Made by a program: the position numbers and the translations under genes. Positions 36,812 through 45,616 of a stretch of 64,000 nucleotides of DNA are shown here, one piece after another. The notes under the pieces were generated by a model. It did no database searches. It had not been told where the DNA came from and worked only from the letters and a program-made list of their open reading frames with translations. The stretch lies in contig JAIOPP010000036.1 of assembly GCA_021413845.1 (NCBI GenBank), positions 1-64,000 on the forward strand. The letters run 5' to 3'. Within the stretch, counting starts at the first letter, position 1; the number at the start of each line of letters is the position of its first letter. The DNA is from Planctomycetia bacterium. GTDB lineage: Bacteria; Planctomycetota; Planctomycetia; Pirellulales; PNKZ01.

Positions 36812-37393
36812 ATGATTCTTCTGATCGACAACTACGATTCGTTTACCTACAACCTCGTGCAACGGTTGGGGGAGATCGACGCTTCGCTCGAGCTCGAAGT
36901 GCATCGCAACGATCAGATCTCGCTCGATGAAATCGAACGGCGTAAACCGAGTCGCATCATTATTTCGCCGGGGCCCTGCACACCGACCGAAGCCGGAATT
37001 TCGTGCGACGTGATTCAACGGTTCTATCGCACGGTGCCGATCTTGGGCGTTTGTCTCGGTCATCAATCGATCGGCCATTCGTTCGGAGCCGACATCGTGC
37101 GCGCGAAGCGTTTGATGCACGGCAAGATCGACAAGATTTATCACGACGGTCGCGGGCTGTTCGAAGGGATCGAGAGCCCGATGCAAGCGACCCGTTATCA
37201 CAGCCTGGTGATTCAACCCGGCACATTGAGCGCTGAGTTTGAGGTCTGTGCTTGGGCCGATGGGCCTGACGGCGAACGGGAAATCATGGGGGTGCGGCAT
37301 AAGTCGTATCCTTTGCACGGCGTGCAATTCCATCCGGAAAGTTTTCTCACGCTGCGCGGCAATGAAATGCTCCGACGGTTTCTCACGCTCTAA
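36812..37393 (+). CDS. trpG: Anthranilate / aminodeoxychorismate synthase glutamine amidotransferase subunit
   Basis: A 193-residue class I glutamine amidotransferase that supplies ammonia to TrpE or PabB. I start at the ATG at 36812 (MILLIDNYDSFTYNLV), which matches family length; an ATG at 36758 is also in frame, and neither has a good ribosome binding site. Catalytic Cys is in GVCLGHQS (about 80), the His/Glu pair in GVQFHPESFLT (about 170-180), and the oxyanion strand in SPGPCTP. No chorismate-binding partner is adjacent, so trpG and pabA cannot be told apart and the subunit may serve both. Confidence 0.9.
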   Translation: MILLIDNYDSFTYNLVQRLGEIDASLELEVHRNDQISLDEIERRKPSRIIISPGPCTPTEAGISCDVIQRFYRTVPILGVCLGHQSIGHSFGADIVRAKRLMHGKIDKIYHDGRGLFEGIESPMQATRYHSLVIQPGTLSAEFEVCAWADGPDGEREIMGVRHKSYPLHGVQFHPESFLTLRGNEMLRRFLTL

Positions 37394-37436
37394 GCGCTCG
37401 AGAACGACGCGGCAGCGAAAGCTTGAGGAAGTCGCG

Positions 37437-38657
37437 ATGCTTACGGTTGCCGAAGCGTTGGAAGCGGTGCTCGCTCATGTCGCGATGGGGCCGCAGCGCC
37501 GCGTGCCGCTGGTTGAAGCGCTGGGACTAGTGTTGGCCGAAGACGTGGCGAGCGATATCGATTCGCCGCCCCACGATAAATCGGTCGTCGATGGCTATGC
37601 GATTCGCTTCGACGACCTTGTCGAAGGGCGGACCGAACTGCGCGTGCTCGAGGAAGTAACGGCCGGCCAAGTGCCGACGTGGCCGCTCGCCGCCAGCCAA
37701 GCGACTCGCATCATGACGGGAGCCCCGATTCCGGAAGGGGCCGATACCGTGGCGATGGTCGAACGCTCGACGCTCGTGGCTGCCGACACGGTGCGACTGG
37801 TGGATCCGAAGCTGACGCGCGGCCGCAATATCACGCGGCGCGGTTCGTCGATGCGCGTCGGCGATGTCGTGCTGCGGGCCGGCGCGACGATCCGAGCGAG
37901 CGAAATCGGCTTGCTGGCCGAAGTCGGCCGCGCGACGGTCGCCGTGGTCGCCGCTCCGCGCGTGGCGGTGCTTGCGACGGGGAACGAACTCGTCGCGCCG
38001 GACACTAAGCCTGGACCCAGCCAAATTCGCAACTCCAATGGTCCGATGTTGTGCGCGATGGTCGCCGCCGCCGGAGGCGTGCCCGTCGATCTCGGCGTCG
38101 GGCGCGATGATCGTGAAGAGCTGCGCCGCGCGATCTCGGCCGGCCTCGCGGCCGATATGTTGATTCTTTCGGGAGGTGTTTCCGCCGGGGTGTTGGATTT
38201 GGTGCCGGGCGTGTTGGCCGAGCTCGCTGTGCGCGAGGTCTTTCATAAGGTGAGCGTGAAGCCGGGGAAGCCGATCTGGTTCGGACTTTTCGAGGTCGAT
38301 GGTCGCGCGAAGCCGGTATTCGGCCTGCCGGGGAATCCGGTGAGCGGATTGGTTTGCTTCGAGTTGTTCGTCAAGCCGGCGTTGCGAAAGATCGAGGGCC
38401 GCGACATCGCTGCGCAGCGCACGCTCCGGGCTCGGCTTACGCAAGCGTTTCGGCATCAGGGGGAACGTCCGACTTATTGGCCGGCGGTTCGTAATTTGGT
38501 CGGCGCTGCGGAGGGCGTCGTCGAAGTCGCTCCGCTGCCTTGGCACGGCTCGGGAGATTTGCGTGGAGTCGTGCCGGCGGATTGTCTGGTCTGTTTTCCA
38601 TCGGGCGATAAGCAGTATGCCGTGGGAGACGAAGTCGAAGTCCTGCCGCTCGACTAA
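37437..38657 (+). CDS. moeA: Molybdopterin molybdenumtransferase MoeA
   Basis: A 406-residue enzyme that inserts molybdate into adenylated molybdopterin. The ATG at 37437 has GAGGAA seven bases upstream. Family signatures in order: DSPPHDKSVVDGYAIR (near 42), MTGAPIPEGADTVAMVE (near 92), ATGNELV (near 180), ILSGGVSAGVLD, KPGKPIWFG and GLPGNPVSG. The C-terminal domain IV is present. It follows the amidotransferase gene by 43 bases. No other molybdenum cofactor gene is in the window. Confidence 0.94.
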   Translation: MLTVAEALEAVLAHVAMGPQRRVPLVEALGLVLAEDVASDIDSPPHDKSVVDGYAIRFDDLVEGRTELRVLEEVTAGQVPTWPLAASQATRIMTGAPIPEGADTVAMVERSTLVAADTVRLVDPKLTRGRNITRRGSSMRVGDVVLRAGATIRASEIGLLAEVGRATVAVVAAPRVAVLATGNELVAPDTKPGPSQIRNSNGPMLCAMVAAAGGVPVDLGVGRDDREELRRAISAGLAADMLILSGGVSAGVLDLVPGVLAELAVREVFHKVSVKPGKPIWFGLFEVDGRAKPVFGLPGNPVSGLVCFELFVKPALRKIEGRDIAAQRTLRARLTQAFRHQGERPTYWPAVRNLVGAAEGVVEVAPLPWHGSGDLRGVVPADCLVCFPSGDKQYAVGDEVEVLPLD

Positions 38658-38720
38658 GGGGCAAGCCTAGCGGGCTTTCGGCATTTACTCGCTGCGCGCG
38701 GCGTCGTACTCTTGCGGGCT

Positions 38721-40388
38721 ATGAAACCCGCCGCCAAAAAAGAGCCGACCGAAAGCGTTCGCGAGGACGTCGTGAAGCAGTCGCGCCTGGCGAAGCTCGC
38801 GTCGGATGAGACGTTACGCGTCAGCTTGCTCGGGGCGGTCTTGATGTGGGCCGCGCTTCCTCCGCTCGGCATCGGCGCACTGGGTTGGATCGCTCCGGTC
38901 CCTTGGCTTTGGCTGGCGCGGCAGCGCGAAATGTCCGGCCGACACCCTTATCGGGCGTTGTGGTTTTCGAGCCTCGTCTTCTGGCTTGCCGCGACGCATT
39001 GGCTCCGGCTTCCGCATTGGGCGACGAGCTTCGGCTGGGTGGCGCTTTCCGTTTATCTGGCTTGCTATACGCCGCTTGTCGTGGCGCTGGCGCGGGTAGC
39101 TGAGCGGCGATTGGGCGTCGGCATCGTTCTGAGTGCGCCGATCTTGTGGACTGCCTGCGATCAAGCGCGCGCGTATGTCTTCACCGGCTTCAGCATGGCG
39201 AGCTTGTGCCATAGCCAGTATCGCTGGACGAGCATGATTCAAGCAGCGGATCTATGCGGCGAGTTCGGAGTGACGTTTCTCATGGTGCTCGTCGCGGCTG
39301 CGGTCGCGCGGGCCTTGCCGATGCGTGAGACGAAGGCCTCGTGGCACTGGCTCACGGTTGCCGTCGGTGTGATGGTATTGATGTTCGGCTATGGAGAATG
39401 GCGTCTCGGCGACGTCGCAGCGCGAACGAAGCCCGGCCCGAAGATTGCTCTGATCCAAGGTTCGATCGATACGGAATTCAAATACGATCCCGCGGCGCCG
39501 CCGAAAATTCACGAACACTACATGGACCTCTCGAAGCGGGCTGTGGCCGCGGAGCCCGACGTGCAATTGGTCGTTTGGCCGGAAACGATGTTTCCGTTTT
39601 CGACGTTGTCGTGGAGCGACGATGCGGAGCCGGGGCCCGACGATACTTGGCTGATGGAAGATGTGCGGAACGCCGGACCGATTTATCAAGAGTGGATCGC
39701 CTCGACGGCGGAAACGCTCCGCAAGCCGCTCTTGATCGGCATCGATGCGACACGCTTCGTCAAAGGCCGTGCCATGCGCTGGAACGCGGCACTCTATACC
39801 GATGCGCGTGGCAATGCCTTGGGACGGTACGACAAACGCCATCCCGTGCTGTTCGGCGAGTACACTCCGTTTGCGAAGACGCTGCCGTTTCTGTATGCGC
39901 TGACGCCATTGACCGGCGGCATCGAAGAAGGGGAACGGGCCGAGGCGTTCGACCTCGCCGGGACGAAGCTTGTGCCGAGTATCTGCTATGAAACCGTGTT
40001 GGCGAGATTGATCCGACGGCAAGTCATCGAACTGCGCGAGCGAGGGATCGAGCCCGACGTGTTGGTGAATGTGACGAACGACGGTTGGTATTGGGGCACG
40101 AGCGAGCTCGACATGCACATGATCTTCGGCGTGTTTCGAGCCGTCGAGTCGCGGAAGCCGCTGGTCATCGCCGCGAATACCGGTTTTTCGGCCCAGATCG
40201 ATGCCGATGGCCGGATCGTCCGGCAAGGGCCTCGCCGGGAAGCGGGGTTCATCAACGCGGCGGTGCTGCTCGATTTGCGGAGAAGTCCCTATCTGGCCTG
40301 GGGAGACTGGCTAGCGAACGGCTGCCTGATTTGCCTGGGGCTGGTCAGCGCGGTCGCGCTTTATTACCGAGGTAAGAAAACGGTTTGA
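38721..40388 (+). CDS. lnt: Apolipoprotein N-acyltransferase Lnt
   Basis: A 555-residue inner-membrane enzyme that adds the third acyl chain to lipoproteins. Six or so membrane helices fill residues 30-230, followed by the periplasmic nitrilase-like domain and a last helix. The catalytic triad is visible: Glu in VWPETMFPF (about 287), Lys in YDKRHPVLFGEYTPF (about 372) and Cys in PSICYETVL (about 421). AANTGFSAQID is a typical late motif. Start at the ATG at 38721. Its presence supports a diderm envelope with triacylated lipoproteins. Confidence 0.93.
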   Translation: MKPAAKKEPTESVREDVVKQSRLAKLASDETLRVSLLGAVLMWAALPPLGIGALGWIAPVPWLWLARQREMSGRHPYRALWFSSLVFWLAATHWLRLPHWATSFGWVALSVYLACYTPLVVALARVAERRLGVGIVLSAPILWTACDQARAYVFTGFSMASLCHSQYRWTSMIQAADLCGEFGVTFLMVLVAAAVARALPMRETKASWHWLTVAVGVMVLMFGYGEWRLGDVAARTKPGPKIALIQGSIDTEFKYDPAAPPKIHEHYMDLSKRAVAAEPDVQLVVWPETMFPFSTLSWSDDAEPGPDDTWLMEDVRNAGPIYQEWIASTAETLRKPLLIGIDATRFVKGRAMRWNAALYTDARGNALGRYDKRHPVLFGEYTPFAKTLPFLYALTPLTGGIEEGERAEAFDLAGTKLVPSICYETVLARLIRRQVIELRERGIEPDVLVNVTNDGWYWGTSELDMHMIFGVFRAVESRKPLVIAANTGFSAQIDADGRIVRQGPRREAGFINAAVLLDLRRSPYLAWGDWLANGCLICLGLVSAVALYYRGKKTV

Positions 40389-40738
40389 GCGGCAACATAC
40401 AGATTGAGGTCGGATCTTGCCGACAACTTAGGTAGCATCGCTCTAATCGCTCTATTTACCGCATCCTAAACGCCCTTCTTTCTCTAGCTTCGCGATTTTC
40501 CCGTCGATTTGTTGACTTGGCTCCCTGGGCGAAGTTATACTCAATGGACTTATCTTGCGATCTATCTTGTTTGATAGTAGTTGTTTGAGTCGTGCCGCAA
40601 AGGACGAATTTGCGGGTCGTAGCTAAAATAACGGCTACGATAGATTTCCCGTCCGTCGACACCGTTCGACGCCGAGCAAACTTTTGCATATCGCGATTTT
40701 TGCGCCGGTCCCTAAGTGCCTCGATCTGAGGATTTCCC
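40389..40738 (+). other. Gene-free region with promoter before the coiled-coil gene
   Basis: 350 bases after lnt. Besides the promoter at 40512-40541, it holds a leader of about 190 bases to the next start. The stretch is more A/T-rich than its flanks, and short inverted segments such as CGTAGCTAAAATAACGGCTACG (given here only by its ends, about 40618-40639) could fold in the leader. No reading frame with a binding site was seen. Confidence 0.4.
40512..40541 (+). promoter_or_regulatory. Sigma70-like promoter
   Basis: TTGACT (40512-40517), an 18-base spacer and TATACT (40536-40541), each five of six consensus matches. Start of transcription expected near 40548, about 190 bases before the coiled-coil protein gene. 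Confidence 0.55.
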
Positions 40739-41617
40739 ATGAATTTGTTCGGTAAGATTCTCGTCGCGCTCAACTTAGTGATGAGTCTCGTCTTTATGGG
40801 ATTCGCCGTTGCGGTCTATTCGACGCACCAGAATTGGCGCGAGGTCGTGCAGCGCGATCCGGCCGTCGCGACTCCTTCGCAACCGAAGGGGTTGATCTTC
40901 CAAGTCGAAGAGGCGCTGACCAAAAACTTAGCGTTGAACGAGCGGATCAAAGCGCTGACGAGCGAGATCGCGCAAGAACGTAAGTTGCGCGACAATCGCC
41001 TCGCGCTCTTGGAAACCGAAAAAGAAAAACTCAAGACGGAAGTCGCCGGGAAAACCGCGGAGATCGTCACGATCACCGAAGACAAGACGAAGACGACAGC
41101 CGCGATCGAAGCGTTGACGGCCGAAGTTGCTAAGAAGACCGCCGACAACGACGTGCTTGCGAAAGCGGTCGACGACGCGAAGTTCCAAGCCGAGAACTTC
41201 TATAAAGACGTCCTCGTACGCACGGACGAACTCGCCAAGCTCGGCGCCGAAATCGCGAAGGTGAAGAACCAAACGAAAGACGTCGTCGGCGAGAACACCC
41301 GGCTGAAGACCGTGCTGACGGCCTACCATATCGACCCGAACGCTCCGATCGCGAACACGCCGCCGAAGGTAGACGGCTATGTGAAAGCCGCGACGACCGA
41401 TGGCCTGGTGGAGATCTCGCTCGGTTCGGACGACGGCCTGTCGCGCGGCCACACGCTTGAAGTTTATCGACCCGGCCCGACGGCCGGTGCGACGAAGTAT
41501 CTCGGACGGATCGAGATTTTGCAGACCAAGGCCGACGTCTCCGTCGGGAAGGTCATTCCTCAGTTCCGCCGTGGCAATATCGAGAAAGACGACCGTGTCG
41601 CAACCCGATTTAATTAA
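40739..41617 (+). CDS. Membrane-anchored coiled-coil protein with C-terminal beta domain
   Basis: A 292-residue protein. A membrane helix or uncleaved signal anchor (ILVALNLVMSLVFMGFAVAV, about 7-26) is followed by a long coiled coil rich in Lys/Glu/Ala (about 55-200) and a C-terminal beta domain (YVKAATTDGLVEISLGSDDG to SVGKVIPQF, about 215-280). The beta domain pattern (function at a GSDDGL turn, then LEVYRPG and LGRIEIL) resembles the SH3-like end domains of FlgT and of MreC-like coiled-coil proteins. Function unknown. The next gene overlaps by 23 bases, pointing to a two-protein unit. Confidence 0.75.
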   Translation: MNLFGKILVALNLVMSLVFMGFAVAVYSTHQNWREVVQRDPAVATPSQPKGLIFQVEEALTKNLALNERIKALTSEIAQERKLRDNRLALLETEKEKLKTEVAGKTAEIVTITEDKTKTTAAIEALTAEVAKKTADNDVLAKAVDDAKFQAENFYKDVLVRTDELAKLGAEIAKVKNQTKDVVGENTRLKTVLTAYHIDPNAPIANTPPKVDGYVKAATTDGLVEISLGSDDGLSRGHTLEVYRPGPTAGATKYLGRIEILQTKADVSVGKVIPQFRRGNIEKDDRVATRFN

Positions 41618-42221
41618 CGCCGGCGGCATCTACGAAGATAAGCCGCGAAGCAACATCTACACCGCTCTGCTAGGCATCGCGTTCTTGTCGCTGTGCGTAG
41701 CCTCGACGTTGTTGTCGTTAGAATTGCAACACTACGACTACGACTACAAGGCCGAGCAAGCGAAGAAAGTCACCGTACCGACGGTCGCGCCTTCGAAGGT
41801 CGTTGCAGCTCCGGTGGAAGCCGAAGCGACTCCGGAAGCGACGCCAACGGCCACGCCGACCGCTACACCGTCGGGCACGGCGCCGATGGATCCTGACGCC
41901 GTACCGGCCACGCCGGCCGCGACACCTACCGCTACTGCGGCTGCTCCGACCGCCACCCCCTCGGCGACCCCAGCGGCCATGCCTGCGGCGACCCCTGCCG
42001 CTACGCCCGCGTCCACACCGGCCGCGACTCCTGCGGCCACGCCCGCGGCTACCCCGGCTGCGACGCCGGCCGCAACTCCCGCTGCCACGCCGGCGGCGAC
42101 CCCTGCGGCAACTCCGGCCGCCACCCCTGCGGCAACGCCCGCTGCAACTCCTGCGGCCACGCCCGCCGCGACTCCGACTGCCACCCCGACCGCAACTCCC
42201 ACTGCGACTCCTACGACGTAG
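41595..42221 (+). CDS. Membrane protein with ATPA tetrapeptide-repeat tail
   Basis: A 208-residue protein read from the GTG at 41595, preceded by GAGAAAG and overlapping the coiled-coil gene by 23 bases. A short cytoplasmic start (SQPDLINAGGIYEDKPRSN), one membrane helix (IYTALLGIAFLSLCVASTLL, about 21-40) and an acidic/Tyr stretch (HYDYDYKAEQ) lead into about 135 residues made almost only of Ala, Thr and Pro, largely ATPA repeats. Such a Pro/Thr tail is likely extended, possibly glycosylated, and could span or anchor to the envelope. Length of the repeat probably varies between strains. Confidence 0.72.
   Translation: MSQPDLINAGGIYEDKPRSNIYTALLGIAFLSLCVASTLLSLELQHYDYDYKAEQAKKVTVPTVAPSKVVAAPVEAEATPEATPTATPTATPSGTAPMDPDAVPATPAATPTATAAAPTATPSATPAAMPAATPAATPASTPAATPAATPAATPAATPAATPAATPAATPAATPAATPAATPAATPAATPAATPTATPTATPTATPTT
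41826..42218 (+). repeat. 12-bp coding repeat (Ala-Thr-Pro-Ala)
   Basis: Tandem 12-base units encoding ATPA/ATPT with shuffled synonymous codons, most regular between about 41985 and 42180. The lack of stops makes long artificial frames on the opposite strand. Confidence 0.85.
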
Positions 42222-42309
42222 TTTCGCAGGTTGCAATTAGGGACGGACGACGAGATGCATCGCGCAGCTGTTGAAGCCCGACGGCTTCGTCAGCGCGTGG
42301 CTCCCTTCG

Positions 42310-43209
42310 CTATTCTTCCGCGAAGTAGTCGGCATCGATCCGCTTGATCGTGCGTGTCGATTGCGGCGCGACGCCGACATCGTGTTCGATCATGAGCTCG
42401 GCGAGCAAGCCGCCGTCGATCAGCACGATCTTGGCCTCGAGCGACGTCGCGTACCGGATCGCGTCGCCGGTGAACGACGAGGTGGTAATGAAGACTCCCT
42501 TCTTGGAGCGATTGCCGGCCAGCGCGCCCATGAACTTCTGAATCTCGGGGCGCCCTACGGTTCCTTCCCAGCGTTTGGCTTGGATATAAATCAAGTCGAG
42601 CCCGAGCTTGTCTTCCTTGATGATCCCATCGATGCCGCCGTCGCCGCTCTTACCGAGGGCGCGACCGGCGTCTTGAAAGGAACCGCCGTAGCCCATTTTC
42701 AGTAGCAAATCGACGACAAGACGTTCGAAGAAGCCGGGAGTGCTTTGCGCTATCTGATCGAGTAATTCGCGGGCGAGATCATTTTCGAGTTCTTCGAACG
42801 CGCTATCGATTCGTTCTTCAGGCGTGAGGTTTCCCTGCTCGGCTTTGCTCGACGATGTCTTCCCTGGAGTCGAATTCCAGTTTTCCTTAAAGCCCGGAAT
42901 TTTGGTCAAATCCGCTATCGTTAGCGCTCGAGGCTTCGTTGCGAGAAACGCTTTTCCCTTCGGAGTGAGCTTCATCAGACCGTGCTGCGGGTAGTTCACC
43001 AACTCCGCCATCTTTAGATAAGTACGAGTCCAACCGACGCGATGCGCGATGACGCGTTGACCGGATGGAAAACGGAGCCGGCGCTCCGATTCCGAAAGGC
43101 CCACATGATTTTCAATATAGTCGACCGCTTCCTTAAGCGAATGCGCTTGTTCGTCTTTGAGGAACTCCAGCAACGGCAGGAGCAAGGCTTGATACGTCGG
43201 AATCGGCAT
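42310..43209 (-). CDS. mrr: Mrr-type restriction endonuclease
   Basis: A 299-residue protein with an N-terminal winged-helix Mrr_N domain (from YQALLLPLLEFLKD to FLATKP, about 6-90) and a C-terminal Mrr catalytic domain: FERLVVDLLLKMGYGG (about 165), the metal-binding GDGGIDGII and the core IYIQAKRW (D-QxK nuclease motif). Mrr enzymes cut DNA carrying methylated bases and need no partner methylase, consistent with none nearby. Length matches E. coli Mrr (304). Single gene, convergent with the ATPA-repeat gene. Confidence 0.9.
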   Translation of the reverse strand: MPIPTYQALLLPLLEFLKDEQAHSLKEAVDYIENHVGLSESERRLRFPSGQRVIAHRVGWTRTYLKMAELVNYPQHGLMKLTPKGKAFLATKPRALTIADLTKIPGFKENWNSTPGKTSSSKAEQGNLTPEERIDSAFEELENDLARELLDQIAQSTPGFFERLVVDLLLKMGYGGSFQDAGRALGKSGDGGIDGIIKEDKLGLDLIYIQAKRWEGTVGRPEIQKFMGALAGNRSKKGVFITTSSFTGDAIRYATSLEAKIVLIDGGLLAELMIEHDVGVAPQSTRTIKRIDADYFAEE

Positions 43210-43310
43210 AGGGTGGGCTCATCCGAAGCGGAAGGCGAGTGGGATGCGCCAATGTAACGAGCTGGAGCCTGGGCCGCACGTGAGTTAATTCAAACTGCCC
43301 TGATGCAACG

Positions 43311-43347
43311 AAAAACGGCGGGCCGGTTCTTGCGAACCGGCCCGCCG
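43311..43347 (-). terminator. Strong rho-independent terminator of the YTV gene
   Basis: Perfect 14-bp G/C-rich arms (43316-43329 with 43334-43347) with a 4-nt loop, followed by TTTTT on the minus strand (43311-43315). It lies about 60 bases after the YTV stop codon. Confidence 0.88.
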
Positions 43348-43408
43348 CCGCTTTTCCAGATCGATCTTCCGACTTACGATCCTCGGGGGAGAATCGTTAC
43401 TTCCAGAG

Positions 43409-45616
43409 TTACTCCGCTCCGCACGTGTCGCAGCAATTCGGCACCGGGCAGCAAACCGTGACCGGAACTTGTTTGCAGACGACTCGCGGGCAGCAGCGCG
43501 TCACCGTGTACGAGACTTGCTTCGGCACGCAACGCTTGACCATGATGGTCTTCGTCGCATGGACCGGCTTGCAGACCGTATACGGAACTTGCTTGCAGAC
43601 CTTCTCGCTGAGCATTTGGCAAGTCGTGTAGGGCACTTGCTTCGTGCAGCATTGCTTTTCCATCCGGCAGGTCGTGTAGCAGACCGTCTTGCAGCGTTGT
43701 TCGGTCGTCATGTGGCAGACCGTGTAGTTGCAAGTCCGAACGCGTTGCTCCGGCACCATCTTGCAGGTGGTGTAGCACACGTTCTTCACGCGTTGCTCCG
43801 GCACCATGCGGCAGACCGTATAGTTGCAGGTACGCATCCGTTGTTCCGGCACCATGCGGCAGGTCGTATAGGTGCAGGTCTTCGTCCGTTGTTCCGGCAC
43901 CATGCGACAGGTCGTGTAGGTGCAGGTCTTCACACGTTGCTCCGGCACCATCCGGCAGGTCGTGTACGAGCATTGCTTGGTCCGTTGCTCGGCAACCATG
44001 CGGCAGGTCGTATAGCAGCAGGTCTTCGTCCGTTGCTCGGCAACCATCTTGCAGACCTTGTAGGTGCAGGTCTTCACGCGTTGCTCCGACACCATCTTGC
44101 AGACGGTGTACGAGCATTGCTTCACGCGTTGCTCGGGCACCATGCGGCAGGTCGTGTAGGTGCAAGTCTTCGTCCGTTGTTCCGGCACCATCTTGCAGAC
44201 GGTGTAGGGGATGCGCTTCTCGCGGCATTCCTTGACCATCGTGCAAACCTTGTAGGTGCAGGTCTTCACGCATTGCTCCGGCACCATCTTGCAGACGGTG
44301 TAGGAGCATTGCTTCACGCAATTCTCGCGAACGTAGCGGACGCACGTGATTTGCTTCTCACGCGTTTCCGGAATCCAAACTTTCTTGCAGCAGCGAACCG
44401 GCGGGCACTGCACTTGGCACTTGCGAACGCAGCCCGGCTTGTAGACGCAGCGGCAGCAGCAAGGATCCCAAACCCAGCAGCCCGGGTCTTGGACGCACTT
44501 GGTAACGACCGGGCCCGGCTTTTCGCAGACCTGAGTTTCCCAGCGGCCGCAGCAGACCTGAACCGTCTTGGTTTCATGAACCGGCTTGCAAACGGTGTAG
44601 CAGATGTTCTTCGTGCGGGTCTCCATCACCGGCTTGCAGACCGTATAGCAAATGTTCTTCGTGCGAGTTTCCCAGACCGGCTTGCAGACCGTGTAGTGGC
44701 AAACTTTTTCGTGCGTCTCATAGACCGGCTTGCAGACCGTATAGCAAATGTCTTTCGAGTGGGTCTCGTAGACCGGCTTGCAAACGGTGTAGCAGATGTT
44801 CTTGGTATGGGTCTCATAGACCGGCTTGCAGACCGTGTAGCAGATGTCTTTGGAACGGGTCTCCCACACCGGCTTGCAGACGGTGTAGCAGATGTTCTTG
44901 GTGTGGGTCTCGTAGACCGGTTTGCAAACGGTATAGCAAATGTTCTTGGTATGGGTCTCGTAGACCGGTTTGCAAACGGTGTAGCAGATGTTCTTGGTGT
45001 GGGTCTCATAGACCGGCTTGCAGACCGTGTAGCAAATGTTCTTCGTGTGCGTCTGATAGACCGGCTTGCAGACGGTGTAGCAGATGTTGCGCGTGCGTGT
45101 TTCGTAGATCGGCTTGCAAACGGTGTAGCAGATCTGACGCGTGTGCGTTTGGTACACCGGCTTGCAGACCGTGTAGCAGACTTGGCGCGACTTCGTTTCA
45201 TAGACCGGTTTGCAGACCGTGTAGGTGATCTGCTTTTGGCAGGTCTGGTAGATCGGCTTGCAGATCGTGTAGTTCACCGTTCGGTAGTGGGTCTCATACA
45301 CCGGCTTGCACACCGTGTACTCGCAGTTCCGATAGCAAACTTCTTTGACGTAGCTCACGCAGTTGATCGTCTTCGGCTCGCAAACCGTTTCATAGACGGT
45401 CTTGCAGCAGGTGTACTGCCGCTGGTCGTAGACGACTTCTTTGCAAGTCTTCATGACCGTGTGGCACTGCTTCTTGCAACCGGCGTACTCCACCGGATCG
45501 CAACTTGCCGTGCAGGATTTGTACCGTGCCGCGCCACATAGGCCGGCCTCGGCTTTCCCGACGCTCAGCGCCGTTAATACGGCAATGAGGATCGGAATTC
45601 CCCGAATCGCTTTCAT
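43409..45616 (-). CDS. Giant cysteine-rich YTV-repeat envelope protein
   Basis: A 735-residue exported protein; the ATG at 45616 follows GGGGAGA and begins a signal peptide (MKAIRGIPILIAVLTALSVG). After a Cys-rich start come sixteen 16-residue units of the type YTVCKPVYETHTKNIC, an 83-residue Cys/Pro-rich centre (residues about 356-438), then sixteen units of the type YTTCRMVPEQRVKTCT, and a short Cys-rich end. Most units carry two cysteines, so dense disulphide cross-linking is likely. YTV proteins are known from planctomycete cell-wall preparations, where they are thought to build an insoluble protein layer. It is monocistronic with its own terminator. Confidence 0.92.
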   Translation of the reverse strand: MKAIRGIPILIAVLTALSVGKAEAGLCGAARYKSCTASCDPVEYAGCKKQCHTVMKTCKEVVYDQRQYTCCKTVYETVCEPKTINCVSYVKEVCYRNCEYTVCKPVYETHYRTVNYTICKPIYQTCQKQITYTVCKPVYETKSRQVCYTVCKPVYQTHTRQICYTVCKPIYETRTRNICYTVCKPVYQTHTKNICYTVCKPVYETHTKNICYTVCKPVYETHTKNICYTVCKPVYETHTKNICYTVCKPVWETRSKDICYTVCKPVYETHTKNICYTVCKPVYETHSKDICYTVCKPVYETHEKVCHYTVCKPVWETRTKNICYTVCKPVMETRTKNICYTVCKPVHETKTVQVCCGRWETQVCEKPGPVVTKCVQDPGCWVWDPCCCRCVYKPGCVRKCQVQCPPVRCCKKVWIPETREKQITCVRYVRENCVKQCSYTVCKMVPEQCVKTCTYKVCTMVKECREKRIPYTVCKMVPEQRTKTCTYTTCRMVPEQRVKQCSYTVCKMVSEQRVKTCTYKVCKMVAEQRTKTCCYTTCRMVAEQRTKQCSYTTCRMVPEQRVKTCTYTTCRMVPEQRTKTCTYTTCRMVPEQRMRTCNYTVCRMVPEQRVKNVCYTTCKMVPEQRVRTCNYTVCHMTTEQRCKTVCYTTCRMEKQCCTKQVPYTTCQMLSEKVCKQVPYTVCKPVHATKTIMVKRCVPKQVSYTVTRCCPRVVCKQVPVTVCCPVPNCCDTCGAE
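43535..44302 (-). repeat. Sixteen tandem 48-bp units (YT.C.MVPEQR type)
   Basis: 768 bases, exactly 16 x 48, coding for 16-residue units with the frame YT(T/V)C(R/K)MVPEQR.K.C. The last two or three units drift, and the final one returns to YTVCKPV as in the first array. Confidence 0.9.
44552..45319 (-). repeat. Sixteen tandem 48-bp units (YTVCKPV type)
   Basis: 768 bases, exactly 16 x 48, each coding for 16 residues with the frame YTVCKP..ET...(I/V)C. Units 7 to 9 are identical in protein, and several are near identical in DNA, suggesting recent slippage or recombination. Confidence 0.9.

Noticed and set aside
40456-40773. Minus-strand frame of 105 codons before the coiled-coil gene
   Set aside because: Overlaps the promoter region and the next gene's start, is very basic with no family features and no binding site.
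41718-42236. Long frames on the minus strand opposite the ATPA repeats
   Set aside because: Low-complexity VAAG/RRGR products caused by the 12-base repeat; no start site.
43535-45319. CRISPR-like array because of regular 48-base spacing
   Set aside because: The repeats are contiguous, without spacers, and code for protein.
43469-45541. A 690-codon open frame on the plus strand opposite the YTV gene
   Set aside because: It arises because the 48-base repeat unit has no stop in that frame; it has no signal, binding site or family likeness, whereas the minus-strand frame has a signal peptide and known repeat type.
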